From: Io17-Chloro-G2 sp963663135
GTDB lineage: Bacteria > Chloroflexota > Dehalococcoidia > Lucifugimonadales > UBA3495
Reading direction: 5' to 3'
DNA: 64,000 nt
Assembly: GCA_963663135.2 (NCBI GenBank)
Contig: CAXXRM010000005.1
Location: 2,170,001-2,234,000, forward strand
How positions within the stretch are numbered: the first letter of the stretch is position 1; every line of letters starts with the position of its first letter. The notes beneath the pieces were generated by a model. That model saw only the letters and a list, made by a program, of their open reading frames with translations, did not search any database and was not told the DNA's origin. Of this stretch, positions 17,372 through 26,150 are shown in pieces. The position numbers and the translations under genes are program-made.

Positions 17372-17663
17372 AATGACTTCATGAAAACCGCACGATTTCG
17401 TAGCCTCACCAAGTATAACATCGGTTCGGCAGCGCGCAGGCTCCCCAGCCTGGCCGGGACCCCGCCGAACATCAAATGTCCATAATGCGCCGGCCAATGG
17501 TATGGGGTAAAATCGGTCTGCTCGGAGACCGCGGCGGATACCCGTCGAACCTGCGTGGTTCCCGTCCGTTGCAACCCTCAACCATGGAACGGACGGATGG
17601 AATTGCCAGGAAGGGCGCTCTGACGGCTGCGGGACCGGGACTAACCGAACACGGAGGCATGGC

Positions 17664-18059
17664 ATGGCTCTAACGTTAGCAGAAGCCAACAGGATTATCG
17701 CCGGAACGATAGCCAAAGCTGAAGAACTCAACATCAAGGTCAACGTGGCGGTATGCGACGCCGGCGGCCGGTTGGTGGCGTTTAACCGGATGGACGGGGC
17801 AATTTGGGCCGGGGTCTACGGCTCTCAGGGGAAAGCCGTGGCCGCCGCGGGGTTTGGGCGCACCAGCGGGGAGCTCCAGGACAGGGCCGACCAACCGACT
17901 CCTCGCGGCATAGCCGCTGCGGAAGGCGGTCACATGATCATGGGACAGGGCGCAGTCCCCATCATCCGTAACGGCGTTGTGGACGGCGCTTGCGGTGTGG
18001 GCGGAGGCACCAGCCAACAGGACGAAGACTGCGCCAGGGCCGGTGTGGAGACTTTGTAA
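17664..18059 (+). CDS. GlcG/HbpS family protein
   Basis: This 131-residue protein has the GlcG/HbpS (DUF336) pattern: LTLAEANRII at the N-terminus, VAVCDAGGRLVAF, the conserved SQGKAVAAAGFGRTSGEL, and GAVPIIRNGVVDGACGVGGGT, followed by the DEDCARAGVE end. Family members bind haem or are linked to glycolate and aromatic catabolism; exact role unknown. GGAGG lies 6 bases before the ATG. It precedes cyclase-family, LLM and P450 genes typical of oxidative catabolism of small organics. Confidence 0.88.
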   Translation: MALTLAEANRIIAGTIAKAEELNIKVNVAVCDAGGRLVAFNRMDGAIWAGVYGSQGKAVAAAGFGRTSGELQDRADQPTPRGIAAAEGGHMIMGQGAVPIIRNGVVDGACGVGGGTSQQDEDCARAGVETL

Positions 18060-18088
18060 CCCATATACATAGCCGGCATCTAAAGCCG

Positions 18089-18829
18089 TCAGGGCACCAG
18101 GGCAACCACTGAGGCCGGAGAACCCGTCCCACCCTGGAGCCGCAGAATCCCGATGACCAGGGTGCTCCCCAACTCGGGTAGGTCTCCCAGGTTGTTCAGG
18201 TTTTCCAGCACGAGCCGCGGCTGTTTCAAGACCAACTTATTCACGGCAAACGCTGCGTCTTGGGCGGGGTCCACGCCGGGGGCATCCGTGCCCAGTCCGG
18301 CGGCGCCGCGCCGGTCCATCAGGATCCTTGCTGCGTCCAGCCCGAATCCTGGGAAGTGCATACACCCCTGGGCGTCATGCCCGAAGAATCGCCGCGGGTC
18401 CGGCCATTTTTGGTCCCACCCGGTACGCAGCAATACCAAGCTGCCCCGGGGGACCGGGCCGCAGCGTTGCTCCCAAGCCGTCAGCTCGCCGGCGCCAAAG
18501 CTGTAGTCAGGGTTGCTCGCCGCCTGTCCGATTACGTCGATGACCACCGCGGGGGCAATCAGGGACTGCGCCGGATAGACGTCTACGCTTTGGCCATCGG
18601 CGAAAAAACTGCTGGGCGCGTTCAAATGGGTGCCGCTATGCTCCCCGATGGAAACTGAGTTCAACCGGTAGCCCTCTGTTTCCACTGCCGCGGCGGCCCG
18701 AATGTGTACCGGTGGGTCTCCGGGCCAGCAGGGGATCCCCGGGTGGATCACGTGGCTTAAGTCCACCGCCCTGCTATAGGTGATAGTACGGAGGAGCGGG
18801 TATTCCGGGCCATCGTCCATCAAGGCCAT
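18089..18829 (-). CDS. Cyclase-family protein (kynurenine formamidase/isatin hydrolase fold), altered metal motif
   Basis: This 246-residue protein has the cyclase-family N-terminus VDLSHVIHPGIPCWPGDPP. The normal metal-binding motif HxGTHxDxPxH is here HSGTHLNAPSSF, so the ligand Asp is Asn and the last His is Ser. Downstream LLRTGWD and LGTDAPGVDP are retained. Either the metal site is rearranged or the protein has a different chemistry. It is divergent from the LLM oxidoreductase with about 140 bases between. Confidence 0.82.
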   Translation of the reverse strand: MALMDDGPEYPLLRTITYSRAVDLSHVIHPGIPCWPGDPPVHIRAAAAVETEGYRLNSVSIGEHSGTHLNAPSSFFADGQSVDVYPAQSLIAPAVVIDVIGQAASNPDYSFGAGELTAWEQRCGPVPRGSLVLLRTGWDQKWPDPRRFFGHDAQGCMHFPGFGLDAARILMDRRGAAGLGTDAPGVDPAQDAAFAVNKLVLKQPRLVLENLNNLGDLPELGSTLVIGILRLQGGTGSPASVVALVP

Positions 18830-18967
18830 GGTTCAGCCTCCAACGCTGCCCTTGGGCTGGCGTTGACCTTGGTTGCCGGTGACCATAGAATGCGGCGAAG
18901 TAAAACGGAGGAAAATGGCGGCTGCGGGCCGACGCGGTCCGTGGCCGGGGTTTAGGAGGAATTGTCC

Positions 18968-20104
18968 ATGGAATTCGGAATGTTCTACGAGGTCCAGGTG
19001 CCGCGCCCGTCGTCTCCCGAGGCCGAACACCAACGATTGAGAGAGATTGTGGACCAGGTTGTGCTTGCCGAAGAGATGGGTTTTGACCAGGTATGGTTTG
19101 TGGAGCACCATTTTCTCACCGAGTGGGCCCACTGCAGCGCGCCGGAGGTAATGCTGGGGATACTCAGCCAACACACTACAAAAATGAGGCTGGGCTTTGG
19201 CGTAGTCCTGCTGCCAGTACACCATCCCCTGCACGTGGCGGTCAAGGCGTCCACGCTGGACATCATGAGTGGCGGACGGGTTGACCTAGGAGTGGGACGG
19301 TCGGGCAATCCCTACCAGTTGACCCCTTTCGGCATCCAGATTGAGGACACCCGAGGCATCTGGGAAGAGTCGCTGCGGATGATCCCGGAAATCTGGACCA
19401 AGCAGGTTTACTCCCACGAAGGAAAGTATTTCAACGTACCCGAGCGGGAGGTGATCCCCAAGCCGTTCCAGAAACCCCATCCTCCGCTGTGGTCGGCCTG
19501 CAGCCAGGACGACACTTTCCAGTTGGCCGGCGAGATGGGATTGGGGTGCCTCTGCAACGTTCTGGGCCAGTACGAAACGGTGGAGCGCCGGATCGGCATC
19601 TACAAAGAGGCGTTAAAGTCAGCCAACCCGGTGGGCAAGTTCGTTAACAATAAAGTAGTGGTTTCCAGCATTGGTTTTTGCGACGAGGACAAGACCGTGA
19701 CCAGGGAACGGGGCGCAGAAATTGCTTCCTGGAACATAAACATCCGGCTCCGAAACTACGCCCAGGCGTGGGACGGCGTTGACACGACCAAGGTGCCCGA
19801 CGACTACCGCCACCACGTACGCCGCGGCGAGTGGGACCCGCAAATGCGCCAGGGGGTTTCACCGGAGGAGGTCCTGTCCAGCGGGCGTTTCTGCGTCGGG
19901 ACTCCGGATGAGTGTATAGAAGTAGTGGAGAACTACGAGCGCATCGGCGCCGACCAGATCATGCCGATATTCCAAGCTGGCCCTGCTACCGACGCCGAGG
20001 TGAAGAACTCGATCCGGCTCTTTGGAAAGTACGTGATTCCCCATTTCAAGGAGAAGGAGCGGAGGGCCAAGGCCGCGGCGACGACGGCCGGGGACGGCAG
20101 CTAA
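18968..20104 (+). CDS. LLM-class flavin-dependent oxidoreductase (bacterial luciferase-like)
   Basis: This 378-residue TIM-barrel monooxygenase uses reduced FMN or F420. The N-terminus MEFGMFYEVQ, the FDQVWFVEHHF strand, the LGFGVVLLPVHHPL strand and the GRVDLGVGRSG phosphate-binding loop are classical for the family. Length is normal. The true start is ATG 18968, with AGGAGGA at 18954-18960; an in-frame TTG six bases earlier is too close to that site. LLM enzymes oxidise alkanesulfonates, ketones and many other substrates, and their abundance is a known trait of marine SAR202-type Chloroflexota. Confidence 0.93.
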   Translation: MEFGMFYEVQVPRPSSPEAEHQRLREIVDQVVLAEEMGFDQVWFVEHHFLTEWAHCSAPEVMLGILSQHTTKMRLGFGVVLLPVHHPLHVAVKASTLDIMSGGRVDLGVGRSGNPYQLTPFGIQIEDTRGIWEESLRMIPEIWTKQVYSHEGKYFNVPEREVIPKPFQKPHPPLWSACSQDDTFQLAGEMGLGCLCNVLGQYETVERRIGIYKEALKSANPVGKFVNNKVVVSSIGFCDEDKTVTRERGAEIASWNINIRLRNYAQAWDGVDTTKVPDDYRHHVRRGEWDPQMRQGVSPEEVLSSGRFCVGTPDECIEVVENYERIGADQIMPIFQAGPATDAEVKNSIRLFGKYVIPHFKEKERRAKAAATTAGDGS

Positions 20105-20128
20105 ACGGCGCTTCTATAGGCAACCACA

Positions 20129-20163
20129 AAGCAGGGGCACGGCTCGCCGTGCCCCTGCTTTTG
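20129..20163. terminator. Bidirectional terminator between LLM gene and ferredoxin
   Basis: A 15-bp perfect stem (20129-20143 with 20146-20160) with a very short loop is followed by TTG TT on the right and preceded by an A-rich stretch on the left. It serves the two convergent units. Confidence 0.85.
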
Positions 20164-20203
20164 TTACCGTGTGCCTGATCAGTCCCTCTCGGGAGCGCTC
20201 ACA

Positions 20204-20428
20204 CTAGGGGAAAAGGGTTTCCCCCGTGTCCGCATCAACTACCCTGATTGCGCTAACCGGGCAGCTTTCCGCGGCCTCCATGATGTTTTCCTCGGTGTCG
20301 GCGTCGGGGTCTGCCACCTCCGACTGACGGTCATCGTTGAGAGCGAACGCCTTGGTGGCAATGGTCTCGCACATGGCGTTGCCTACGCATAGATTGTGGT
20401 CCACGCTGATGGACAGCTTTCTAGCCAT
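20204..20428 (-). CDS. P450-type single-cluster ferredoxin, probably [3Fe-4S]
   Basis: This is a 74-residue ferredoxin. The cluster pattern is C-V-G-N-A-M-C, then a distant CPVSAI. The position that carries the fourth Cys in 4Fe ferredoxins is Asn, so three cysteines remain, as in [3Fe-4S] ferredoxins that feed actinobacterial P450s. It is directly downstream of a P450 gene (26-base gap) and is presumably its electron donor. ATG 20428 is preferred over a GTG six bases upstream because the GAGG ribosome site spaces correctly to it. Confidence 0.9.
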   Translation of the reverse strand: MARKLSISVDHNLCVGNAMCETIATKAFALNDDRQSEVADPDADTEENIMEAAESCPVSAIRVVDADTGETLFP

Positions 20429-20454
20429 AGCCACCTCTTCAGTTCCAGGTCACT

Positions 20455-21690
20455 TCAGTTCCAGGTAACCGGCAGGCTCTTCAGGGAGCGGAAGGTGATG
20501 CTGGGCTGGTACTCCAGTTGGTCGGTGTCGAGCTCAAGTTTCGGGAACCGTTCCGCCATCGCTTTGAAGGCTTCCTGTCCCTCCAGGCGGGCCAAACCGG
20601 CGCCCAGGCAGTGGTGGATGCCGCTGCCGAAGGCAACGTGAGGGTTAGGCCAGCGGCCAATGTCAAAGTCGTCCGGCCGGTCAAACTTTTCCGGGTCCCG
20701 GTTTGCCGGAGTAATGAACCACCGGATTCGGTCCTCTTTGCGGATCAATTTGCCGCGCATCTCCACGTCTTCCGAGGCGATGCGTTGAATGGACTTGACC
20801 GGCGCATCGTAGCGCAGGCACTCCTCGGTGGCCCGGTTGATCAGGGGCGGCAGAGTTTCGCCCTTGTCGGACTTCAACCGATCCCACTGGTCCGGATGTT
20901 GGATGAAGGCCAGGGTCCCGTTGCACAGCAGGTTGATGGTGGTCTCATGGCCTGCCAGAAGCAGCAATGAAGTGTTAACCAGAACCTGCTGGCGATCGAA
21001 AATCCCAGCCTTTTCCCCGCCGGCCAAAACGGAGATGAAGTCGTCTCCGGGATTAACCAGTCGCTCGTCCACCAGCGGGGAAACATATTCCTGCATCCCG
21101 ATCATGCCCTCGCTCAAGGGCTTCATCCGGTCGGGTTCGCCGCGACCGATGTAGAGCAGTTTTTCCGCCAGTTCGCGGATGTAACCCCGGTCTTCCGGCG
21201 GGACGCCCATCATTTCGGCAATGACCAGCACCGGCAGGGGGGTGGCAAGGTCACGCATGACGTCCATATGGCCCTTGTCCTGCACCTGGTCCAGAAGGTG
21301 GGTTATGGCGTTTTTGATGAAGGGGCGCCATTCCTCCATGGACTTGGGAGTGAAGTAACTGTGGACCACCTTTCGCATCTCCAGGTGTTCGGGGCGGTCG
21401 TGCTGGATGAACTGGTTGGCCTGATACAGGCGAACAATATCATCATAGATACCCATGTCCGATTCATCGATCTCCGGGTACGGAGCCCTGGGGTCGTCTC
21501 GGAACACGGCGCTGGAAAACAACTCGTGATGCCTGGTCATCCAGGTCAGATCGTCGATGCGGCTGATGATCCACGTCTGGTACTTCTCGTTCCAGTGGAC
21601 CGGGTCTTCTTCCCGCAAACGATCATAGTAGGGATACGGGTCTGCGATTACCTCGGGCGAGAACATGTCGTCGGAAATTGCTGTCTGCAC
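20455..21690 (-). CDS. Cytochrome P450
   Basis: This soluble bacterial P450 of about 411 residues has the oxygen-activation I-helix motif AGHETT, K-helix ExxR (EECLR), and haem-binding loop FGSGIHHCLGAGLAR with the proximal Cys. The start at GTG 21690 is supported by GGGAGG four bases upstream; an ATG four codons earlier lacks a ribosome site. The pattern DRPEHLEMRKVVHSYF early in the protein is also typical. Paired with the adjacent 3Fe ferredoxin it makes a two-gene hydroxylase unit. Substrate is unknown. Confidence 0.93.
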   Translation of the reverse strand: MQTAISDDMFSPEVIADPYPYYDRLREEDPVHWNEKYQTWIISRIDDLTWMTRHHELFSSAVFRDDPRAPYPEIDESDMGIYDDIVRLYQANQFIQHDRPEHLEMRKVVHSYFTPKSMEEWRPFIKNAITHLLDQVQDKGHMDVMRDLATPLPVLVIAEMMGVPPEDRGYIRELAEKLLYIGRGEPDRMKPLSEGMIGMQEYVSPLVDERLVNPGDDFISVLAGGEKAGIFDRQQVLVNTSLLLLAGHETTINLLCNGTLAFIQHPDQWDRLKSDKGETLPPLINRATEECLRYDAPVKSIQRIASEDVEMRGKLIRKEDRIRWFITPANRDPEKFDRPDDFDIGRWPNPHVAFGSGIHHCLGAGLARLEGQEAFKAMAERFPKLELDTDQLEYQPSITFRSLKSLPVTWN

Positions 21691-21766
21691 GATACCTCCC
21701 ATTGGCTCTGAATAGAGGGAGTTTGCCGTTGATGCCTTGTAAGGGGAGTTTGCCTTAAATCAGGAA

Positions 21767-23032
21767 TCAAGTCAATCCAGGTCTACTACCGAGTTCTTCA
21801 AGAAACTCTTGCAGGCCCACTTTTTCCTGGGTTGACGCTTGCATGTCCCGGACCACCACCAATCCGTCCCTGATTTCATCGTCCCCCAGGATTAGTGCGA
21901 AGGGAATCCCAAGCGCGTTGGCCTGCCGCATTTGGCCTCGTAGCGCGCGGGGGCCGTTGCTCAGGACTGCACCCACCCCCCGGCGGCGCAACCGTGCGGC
22001 CAACTCCAACGCCGCCGGCCGCGCCCCGTCGCCAACGTTGGCGACGAGGTATTTGGGAGAGGGCATCGGGGGCGCCTCCGTTCCGCTCCGCTTGAGGTTC
22101 AAGACCAGGCGTTCTATGCCCGTGGCAAAGCCGATTCCCGGGGTCGGGCGCCCACCCAATTCTTCGATCAAGCCGTCGTAACGGCCGCCCCCGCATATGG
22201 TGGACTGGCCGCCTCCGTCTTTCGGCTGGATCTCGAAGACCGTCCGGGTGTAGTAGTCGAGGCCCCGGACCAACCGGTGGTCGACTTCATAGGGGATTTC
22301 CATGATGGTCAGATAGTCTTGCAGCTTGGTCCAATGGTCCCGGCACTCGGGGCAGAGGTGGTCCGCCGAGCGGGGCGCATCATCCCCCAGGGACTGGCAG
22401 GTTTCCACCTTGCAGTCCAGAATGCGCAGCGGGTTCCGCTGCAACCTGGTCTGGCAATCGCCGCAGAGCCGGTCGGTCAGGCCGGAGTAATAACTTCTCA
22501 ATTCGGAGATATATTGGGGCCGGCATTGGGGGTCTCCGACGCTGTTGATCAACAGGTTTGTCTCGGTGAGTCCCAGGGAGCCGACCAGACGCCAGGCCAA
22601 TTCCACAACCTCTGCGTCCACCGAGGGGTCCTCGTCACCCAGGACTTCCACCCCAAACTGATGGTGCTGGCGGAACCGGCCGGCCTGCGGACGTTCATAG
22701 CGGAACACCGGACAAAAGTAGTAAAACCGCACCGGCTGGGGAAGGTTGTGCATGCCGTGTTCCAGGTAGGCCCGGCACACCGGAGCCGTCCCCTCGGGGC
22801 GCAGGGTTACCTGGTCGCCGCCCCGGTCTTCGAAGGTGTACATCTCTTTTTCCACGATGTCGGTACCCTCGCCAACGGAACGGACAAACAGGTTGGCGTC
22901 CTCAAAAGCCGGCGTGTCGATGCGGCCAAAGCCATAGCGGCTCGCCAGGTCAACGGCCTTGGCTTCTACGTAGCGCCAGTAGTGTTGGTCCTCAGGCAAT
23001 AGGTCGGCGGTGCCGCGGGGGGCTTGAAACAA
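21767..23032 (-). CDS. hisS: Histidyl-tRNA synthetase
   Basis: This is a 421-residue class II synthetase. Motif 1 region begins APRGTADLLP. Motif 2 is LRPEGTAPVCR with the following FRYERPQAGRFRQHHQFG. The histidine-specific motif LVRGLDYYTRTVFE and motif 3 PGIGFATGIERL are present, and the C-terminal anticodon-binding domain follows. An insertion with Cys pairs (CGDC, CPEC near residues 190-230) is of the kind seen in many bacterial HisRS. The start is a TTG at 23032; no better start is in frame. Confidence 0.95.
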   Translation of the reverse strand: MFQAPRGTADLLPEDQHYWRYVEAKAVDLASRYGFGRIDTPAFEDANLFVRSVGEGTDIVEKEMYTFEDRGGDQVTLRPEGTAPVCRAYLEHGMHNLPQPVRFYYFCPVFRYERPQAGRFRQHHQFGVEVLGDEDPSVDAEVVELAWRLVGSLGLTETNLLINSVGDPQCRPQYISELRSYYSGLTDRLCGDCQTRLQRNPLRILDCKVETCQSLGDDAPRSADHLCPECRDHWTKLQDYLTIMEIPYEVDHRLVRGLDYYTRTVFEIQPKDGGGQSTICGGGRYDGLIEELGGRPTPGIGFATGIERLVLNLKRSGTEAPPMPSPKYLVANVGDGARPAALELAARLRRRGVGAVLSNGPRALRGQMRQANALGIPFALILGDDEIRDGLVVVRDMQASTQEKVGLQEFLEELGSRPGLT

Positions 23033-23120
23033 GGTTCAATTGCTCCGGTTAATGATTTTGAGATTTCTAATTTAAGCCAAGAATGCGGAAAGTTTTACCA
23101 ACGGGTCGAGGCCGGCGGCC

Positions 23121-24359
23121 TCAGACAACCCCGTCGGCTTCCATCTGCTGCAGGTCGTCAACCGACACTCCTCCGATGCTGCACAAGATTTCCCGGTTGT
23201 GCTCCCCGACCTCAGGAGGCCGGCCGGCCGGGTTGCCGGCGCTGCCCGCCAGCCTGATGGGGGTGTTGGCCGCCCGGAACGTCCCGCCCAGGGTGTTGGG
23301 GAAATCGACGAACATGCCGCGGGCTTCCAAATGGGGGCACTGGTCCAGGTCAGCCACGTTCTGGACCATGCCCATGGAAAATCCGACGTCAATGAGCTGC
23401 CGGGTCACTTCCAGCTTTGGCACGTTCCTAGACCATTCTTCAATTGCGGGGACGATGTTTTCGAAGTAGAACGGCCCGGCGACGCCGACCCCAAGGTACC
23501 TGGGGTCGCTGATCAACTCTTCCCGGCCGATGAGCTTCCATAGAGCCGCCCACTTTTCCTCGCCGCCCGCCCCCGCCAGCACCGCGTACCCGTCCTGCGC
23601 TTCCAGGGCCAGTTGGGCGGTGAACATGTTCTCCCGCGCCCGTCCCGAGATTTCGCCGGTGGTCTGGTACAGAGGCATGGTGCTGGTGGTATGGGCCATC
23701 ATGCAATCGTACATGGACATGTCCACCAGTTGCCCACTGCCCGTTTTGCGCCGGGTTTCCAGGGCGAGCATAATGCCCAGGGCGGTCCAAACGCCGGGGA
23801 CCGAATCACCGATGTTGTCCCCCACCATTTGCGGACGGTCTCCGGGAGATCCGGTGGTTTCCATCCAACCGCCCATACCCTGGACGCAGGGGTTGTTGGC
23901 CGGCCAATAGGTGTATGGCCCGGTGGCGCCGCCTTCGGGCGCGCCGTAACCGGTCAGGCTGGCGTAGACAATGGCGGGGTTGACCTGCCTCAACTCCTCG
24001 TAACCCAGCCCCAGCCGAGTCAGCGCTCCCGGCCCCCAGTTGTCGATCACCACGTCGCCGGCCTCAACCATAGACCGAAAGGCGGCCTTGCAGCGAGGGT
24101 CGCGCAGGTCCATGGTGACGCTTTTCTTGTTGCGGTTCACACCCAGGTATCGAGCGCTGACCCGCGAGCCTTCGGGACCTTCGACAAATGGGACACCCGA
24201 CCGGGAACGCTCCCCGGTCCCGGGACGCTCGATCTTAATCACCTCTGCGCCCATGTCGCCCAGGATCATGGAGCAGAACGGACCGGCGATAATGTGGGTC
24301 ACGTCCAAGACCCGGAGCCCTTCCAGGGGCAGGGGAAGCAGTGGTTCGTCGGAGGTCAA
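23121..24359 (-). CDS. CaiB/BaiF family CoA-transferase
   Basis: This 412-residue class III (family III) CoA-transferase has an N-terminal LEGLRVLDVTHIIAGPF, then MILGDMGAEVIKIERPG, and NRNKKSVTMDLRDP followed by ADVVIDN-like VVIDNWGPG; DSVPGVWTAL and the MYDCMMAH region come later. The active-site Asp of the family is expected in the DMSMYD segment. Such enzymes move CoA between carboxylic acids (formyl-CoA, carnitine, bile acids, aromatic acids). The start is TTG 24359 with GAGAGG seven bases upstream. Confidence 0.9.
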   Translation of the reverse strand: MTSDEPLLPLPLEGLRVLDVTHIIAGPFCSMILGDMGAEVIKIERPGTGERSRSGVPFVEGPEGSRVSARYLGVNRNKKSVTMDLRDPRCKAAFRSMVEAGDVVIDNWGPGALTRLGLGYEELRQVNPAIVYASLTGYGAPEGGATGPYTYWPANNPCVQGMGGWMETTGSPGDRPQMVGDNIGDSVPGVWTALGIMLALETRRKTGSGQLVDMSMYDCMMAHTTSTMPLYQTTGEISGRARENMFTAQLALEAQDGYAVLAGAGGEEKWAALWKLIGREELISDPRYLGVGVAGPFYFENIVPAIEEWSRNVPKLEVTRQLIDVGFSMGMVQNVADLDQCPHLEARGMFVDFPNTLGGTFRAANTPIRLAGSAGNPAGRPPEVGEHNREILCSIGGVSVDDLQQMEADGVV

Positions 24360-24447
24360 TTCGGGGCCTCTCTTCTTCTATCCAAGTTGTCGATATCGAA
24401 GTTACCGCGGTCTTCTCGCTAAGTTCCGGCGATGTTCACGCCGGTAG

Positions 24448-24972
24448 TCACGACTTGGGAATCTGCAGTCCCAATCCGGCGTCTATGAAATGGCGGGAAT
24501 TCCTGCGGTAGTTGACGGTGGGGTCCTGCAGCCGCTTTTTGTGTTCTTCACTAAGTTCCCGGACCCTGCCTGGAACTCCAACCACCAGGGAATGGTCAGG
24601 GATGTTGGCCCCGCCCACGACCAGGGCGCACGCTCCAATCATGCAGTAGTTGCCTACACGGGCGCTTTCCAACACCACGGCGTTGACCCCGATCATCACG
24701 TTGTTGCCGATGTAGCCGCCGTGGATTACGGCTCCGTGGGTCATTAGCACGTTGTCCCCCAGTTCCAGGTAGTCGTCGGTATGAAGGACGCAATTGTCCT
24801 GAATTGAACACCCTTTACCAATGATAATTTTTCCGTAATCTCCCCGGATTACCGCTCCGGGCCAGACATTGGTGTCTTCGCCGATTTCTACGTCGCCCAC
24901 CACGTAGGCGGCTTCGCTGATGAACGCCGACGGATGGATTTTAGGAGATTTATCCCCGAGGTTCCGAATCAC
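24448..24972 (-). CDS. Gamma-class carbonic anhydrase-like hexapeptide protein
   Basis: This is a left-handed beta-helix protein of about 174 residues made of hexapeptide repeats. It has the gamma-carbonic-anhydrase start IHPSAFISEAAYVVGDVEIG, the VWPGAVIRGDYG strand, QDNCVLHTDD, MTHGAVIHGGYIG with the two histidines of the zinc site, and VVGVPGRVREL near the end. All three presumed zinc His are present. GTG 24972 is chosen because GGAGG lies five bases before it; the TTG four codons upstream overlaps that site. It is 88 bases upstream of the CoA-transferase gene and likely in the same transcript. Confidence 0.88.
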   Translation of the reverse strand: MIRNLGDKSPKIHPSAFISEAAYVVGDVEIGEDTNVWPGAVIRGDYGKIIIGKGCSIQDNCVLHTDDYLELGDNVLMTHGAVIHGGYIGNNVMIGVNAVVLESARVGNYCMIGACALVVGGANIPDHSLVVGVPGRVRELSEEHKKRLQDPTVNYRRNSRHFIDAGLGLQIPKS

Positions 24973-25238
24973 GGCGACCTCCAATCTTGCGAATGTTTAG
25001 GGCTGCTCGCGGGCTTCCGGCGGGAAGCAGCCTAGCCCGGACGGCGTTGGATGCTTCCGTTCTGGCCGCGCTTAGTTGATAAGGAAAACCGAACCGTCCA
25101 AGGATACATGCCGGCGCCGGCTATCGCCAACTGGCATTAGATTCCTCTTTGCCCCTCTGCTCAAAATGACCAACCCGTGACTACATCTCGGATTGGAAGG
25201 CTTTGAAAGGCCGGGAAGGCCGTAGCGGCGGGCAGAGG
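24973..25238. other. Intergenic region
   Basis: No gene or clear terminator was seen. It lies between the alpha/beta hydrolase and the carbonic-anhydrase-like gene, both on the minus strand. Confidence 0.4.
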
Positions 25239-26123
25239 TTAATCCCGCGTTGAGGCATCAGGTTGTTCACTAAGCGCCTCATGGCCCAAGTCCCCGCGCA
25301 AGAAATCGGCCAGCAATTGGTTGAAGGTATCTTCCTGCTCCATGTGGGGCCAGTGGCCACAATCGGGGATGGTTTTCACGATGCTCCGGGGCAACAAGCG
25401 GGCGACCTCTTGGGTCTGGGAGGCGGGAATTATTATGTCTTCCTGGCCCCAAACCGTGAGTATGGGTAGGGGCAGCTTGCTCAACCGGCCCAGGATCATG
25501 TTTTCCCTGCGCTGGCCGAACAGGTTGACACTGGACCGAATTGACTGTAGCAAGGCCCGGCGGGCACCAGGCAGTTTGGCGGTCCGGCGTAACTCCGGCA
25601 GGACTTGGTCCAAGAACTTGGGGGCGTTACAGAAGGTCAGCCGGTGGAAATCAAACATGTCGAAGAAGGGCGTTCGAAAGATTGTTTCCCCAAGACCGGG
25701 CAGGACCGCGAAATGCAACACCCAGGCCACCTCCCTACCCATCCCGCCCGGCGCCACCAGCACTAGGCGCTCCACCCTGGAAGGGTAATTTAGGGCAAAC
25801 AACCCGGCCACCAGACCGCCTGCGGAGCTGCCAACAATGACCGCTCGGTCCACCCCCAGGGCTTCCAAAAAATCATTGACCAGCTTGGCCCCATTCGCCG
25901 GCGTATAGTCCAGGTCCCGGGGCTTGTCGGAATCGCCGAATCCGGGCAAATCTAGAGCCAGAACGGTAAACCCCGCTCGGGCCAAGGGCTCCAGGTTTCG
26001 GCACCACGTATACCAAGAGGCGCTTAACCCGTGCAGGAGCACCACCGGGGGGCCCTCTCCCATCCGAACGTAGTGGACGTTAAGGGGCCCAACTTCTACC
26101 CGGTGGTGCTCTAGCTGTTGCAT
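25239..26123 (-). CDS. Alpha/beta-fold hydrolase
   Basis: This 294-residue hydrolase has the oxyanion-hole motif LLHGLSASWYTW (about residue 30), LDLPGFGDSDKP, the nucleophile elbow VGSSAGG (Ser near 98), the late acid region GQEDIIIPASQ, and the catalytic His in DCGHWPHME. These are the features of the MhpC/haloperoxidase-like group, which includes meta-cleavage product hydrolases and esterases; the specific substrate cannot be told. It starts 28 bases after the end of clpC and may share its transcript. Confidence 0.88.
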   Translation of the reverse strand: MQQLEHHRVEVGPLNVHYVRMGEGPPVVLLHGLSASWYTWCRNLEPLARAGFTVLALDLPGFGDSDKPRDLDYTPANGAKLVNDFLEALGVDRAVIVGSSAGGLVAGLFALNYPSRVERLVLVAPGGMGREVAWVLHFAVLPGLGETIFRTPFFDMFDFHRLTFCNAPKFLDQVLPELRRTAKLPGARRALLQSIRSSVNLFGQRRENMILGRLSKLPLPILTVWGQEDIIIPASQTQEVARLLPRSIVKTIPDCGHWPHMEQEDTFNQLLADFLRGDLGHEALSEQPDASTRD

Positions 26124-26150
26124 GGTCTAATGGAAGCGGTCAGACTGCCG

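Noticed and set aside
17372..17743. N-terminal extension of hisF (open frame to 17743)
   Set aside because: The extension has no HisF-like sequence, and the barrel starts with the GTG at 17371.
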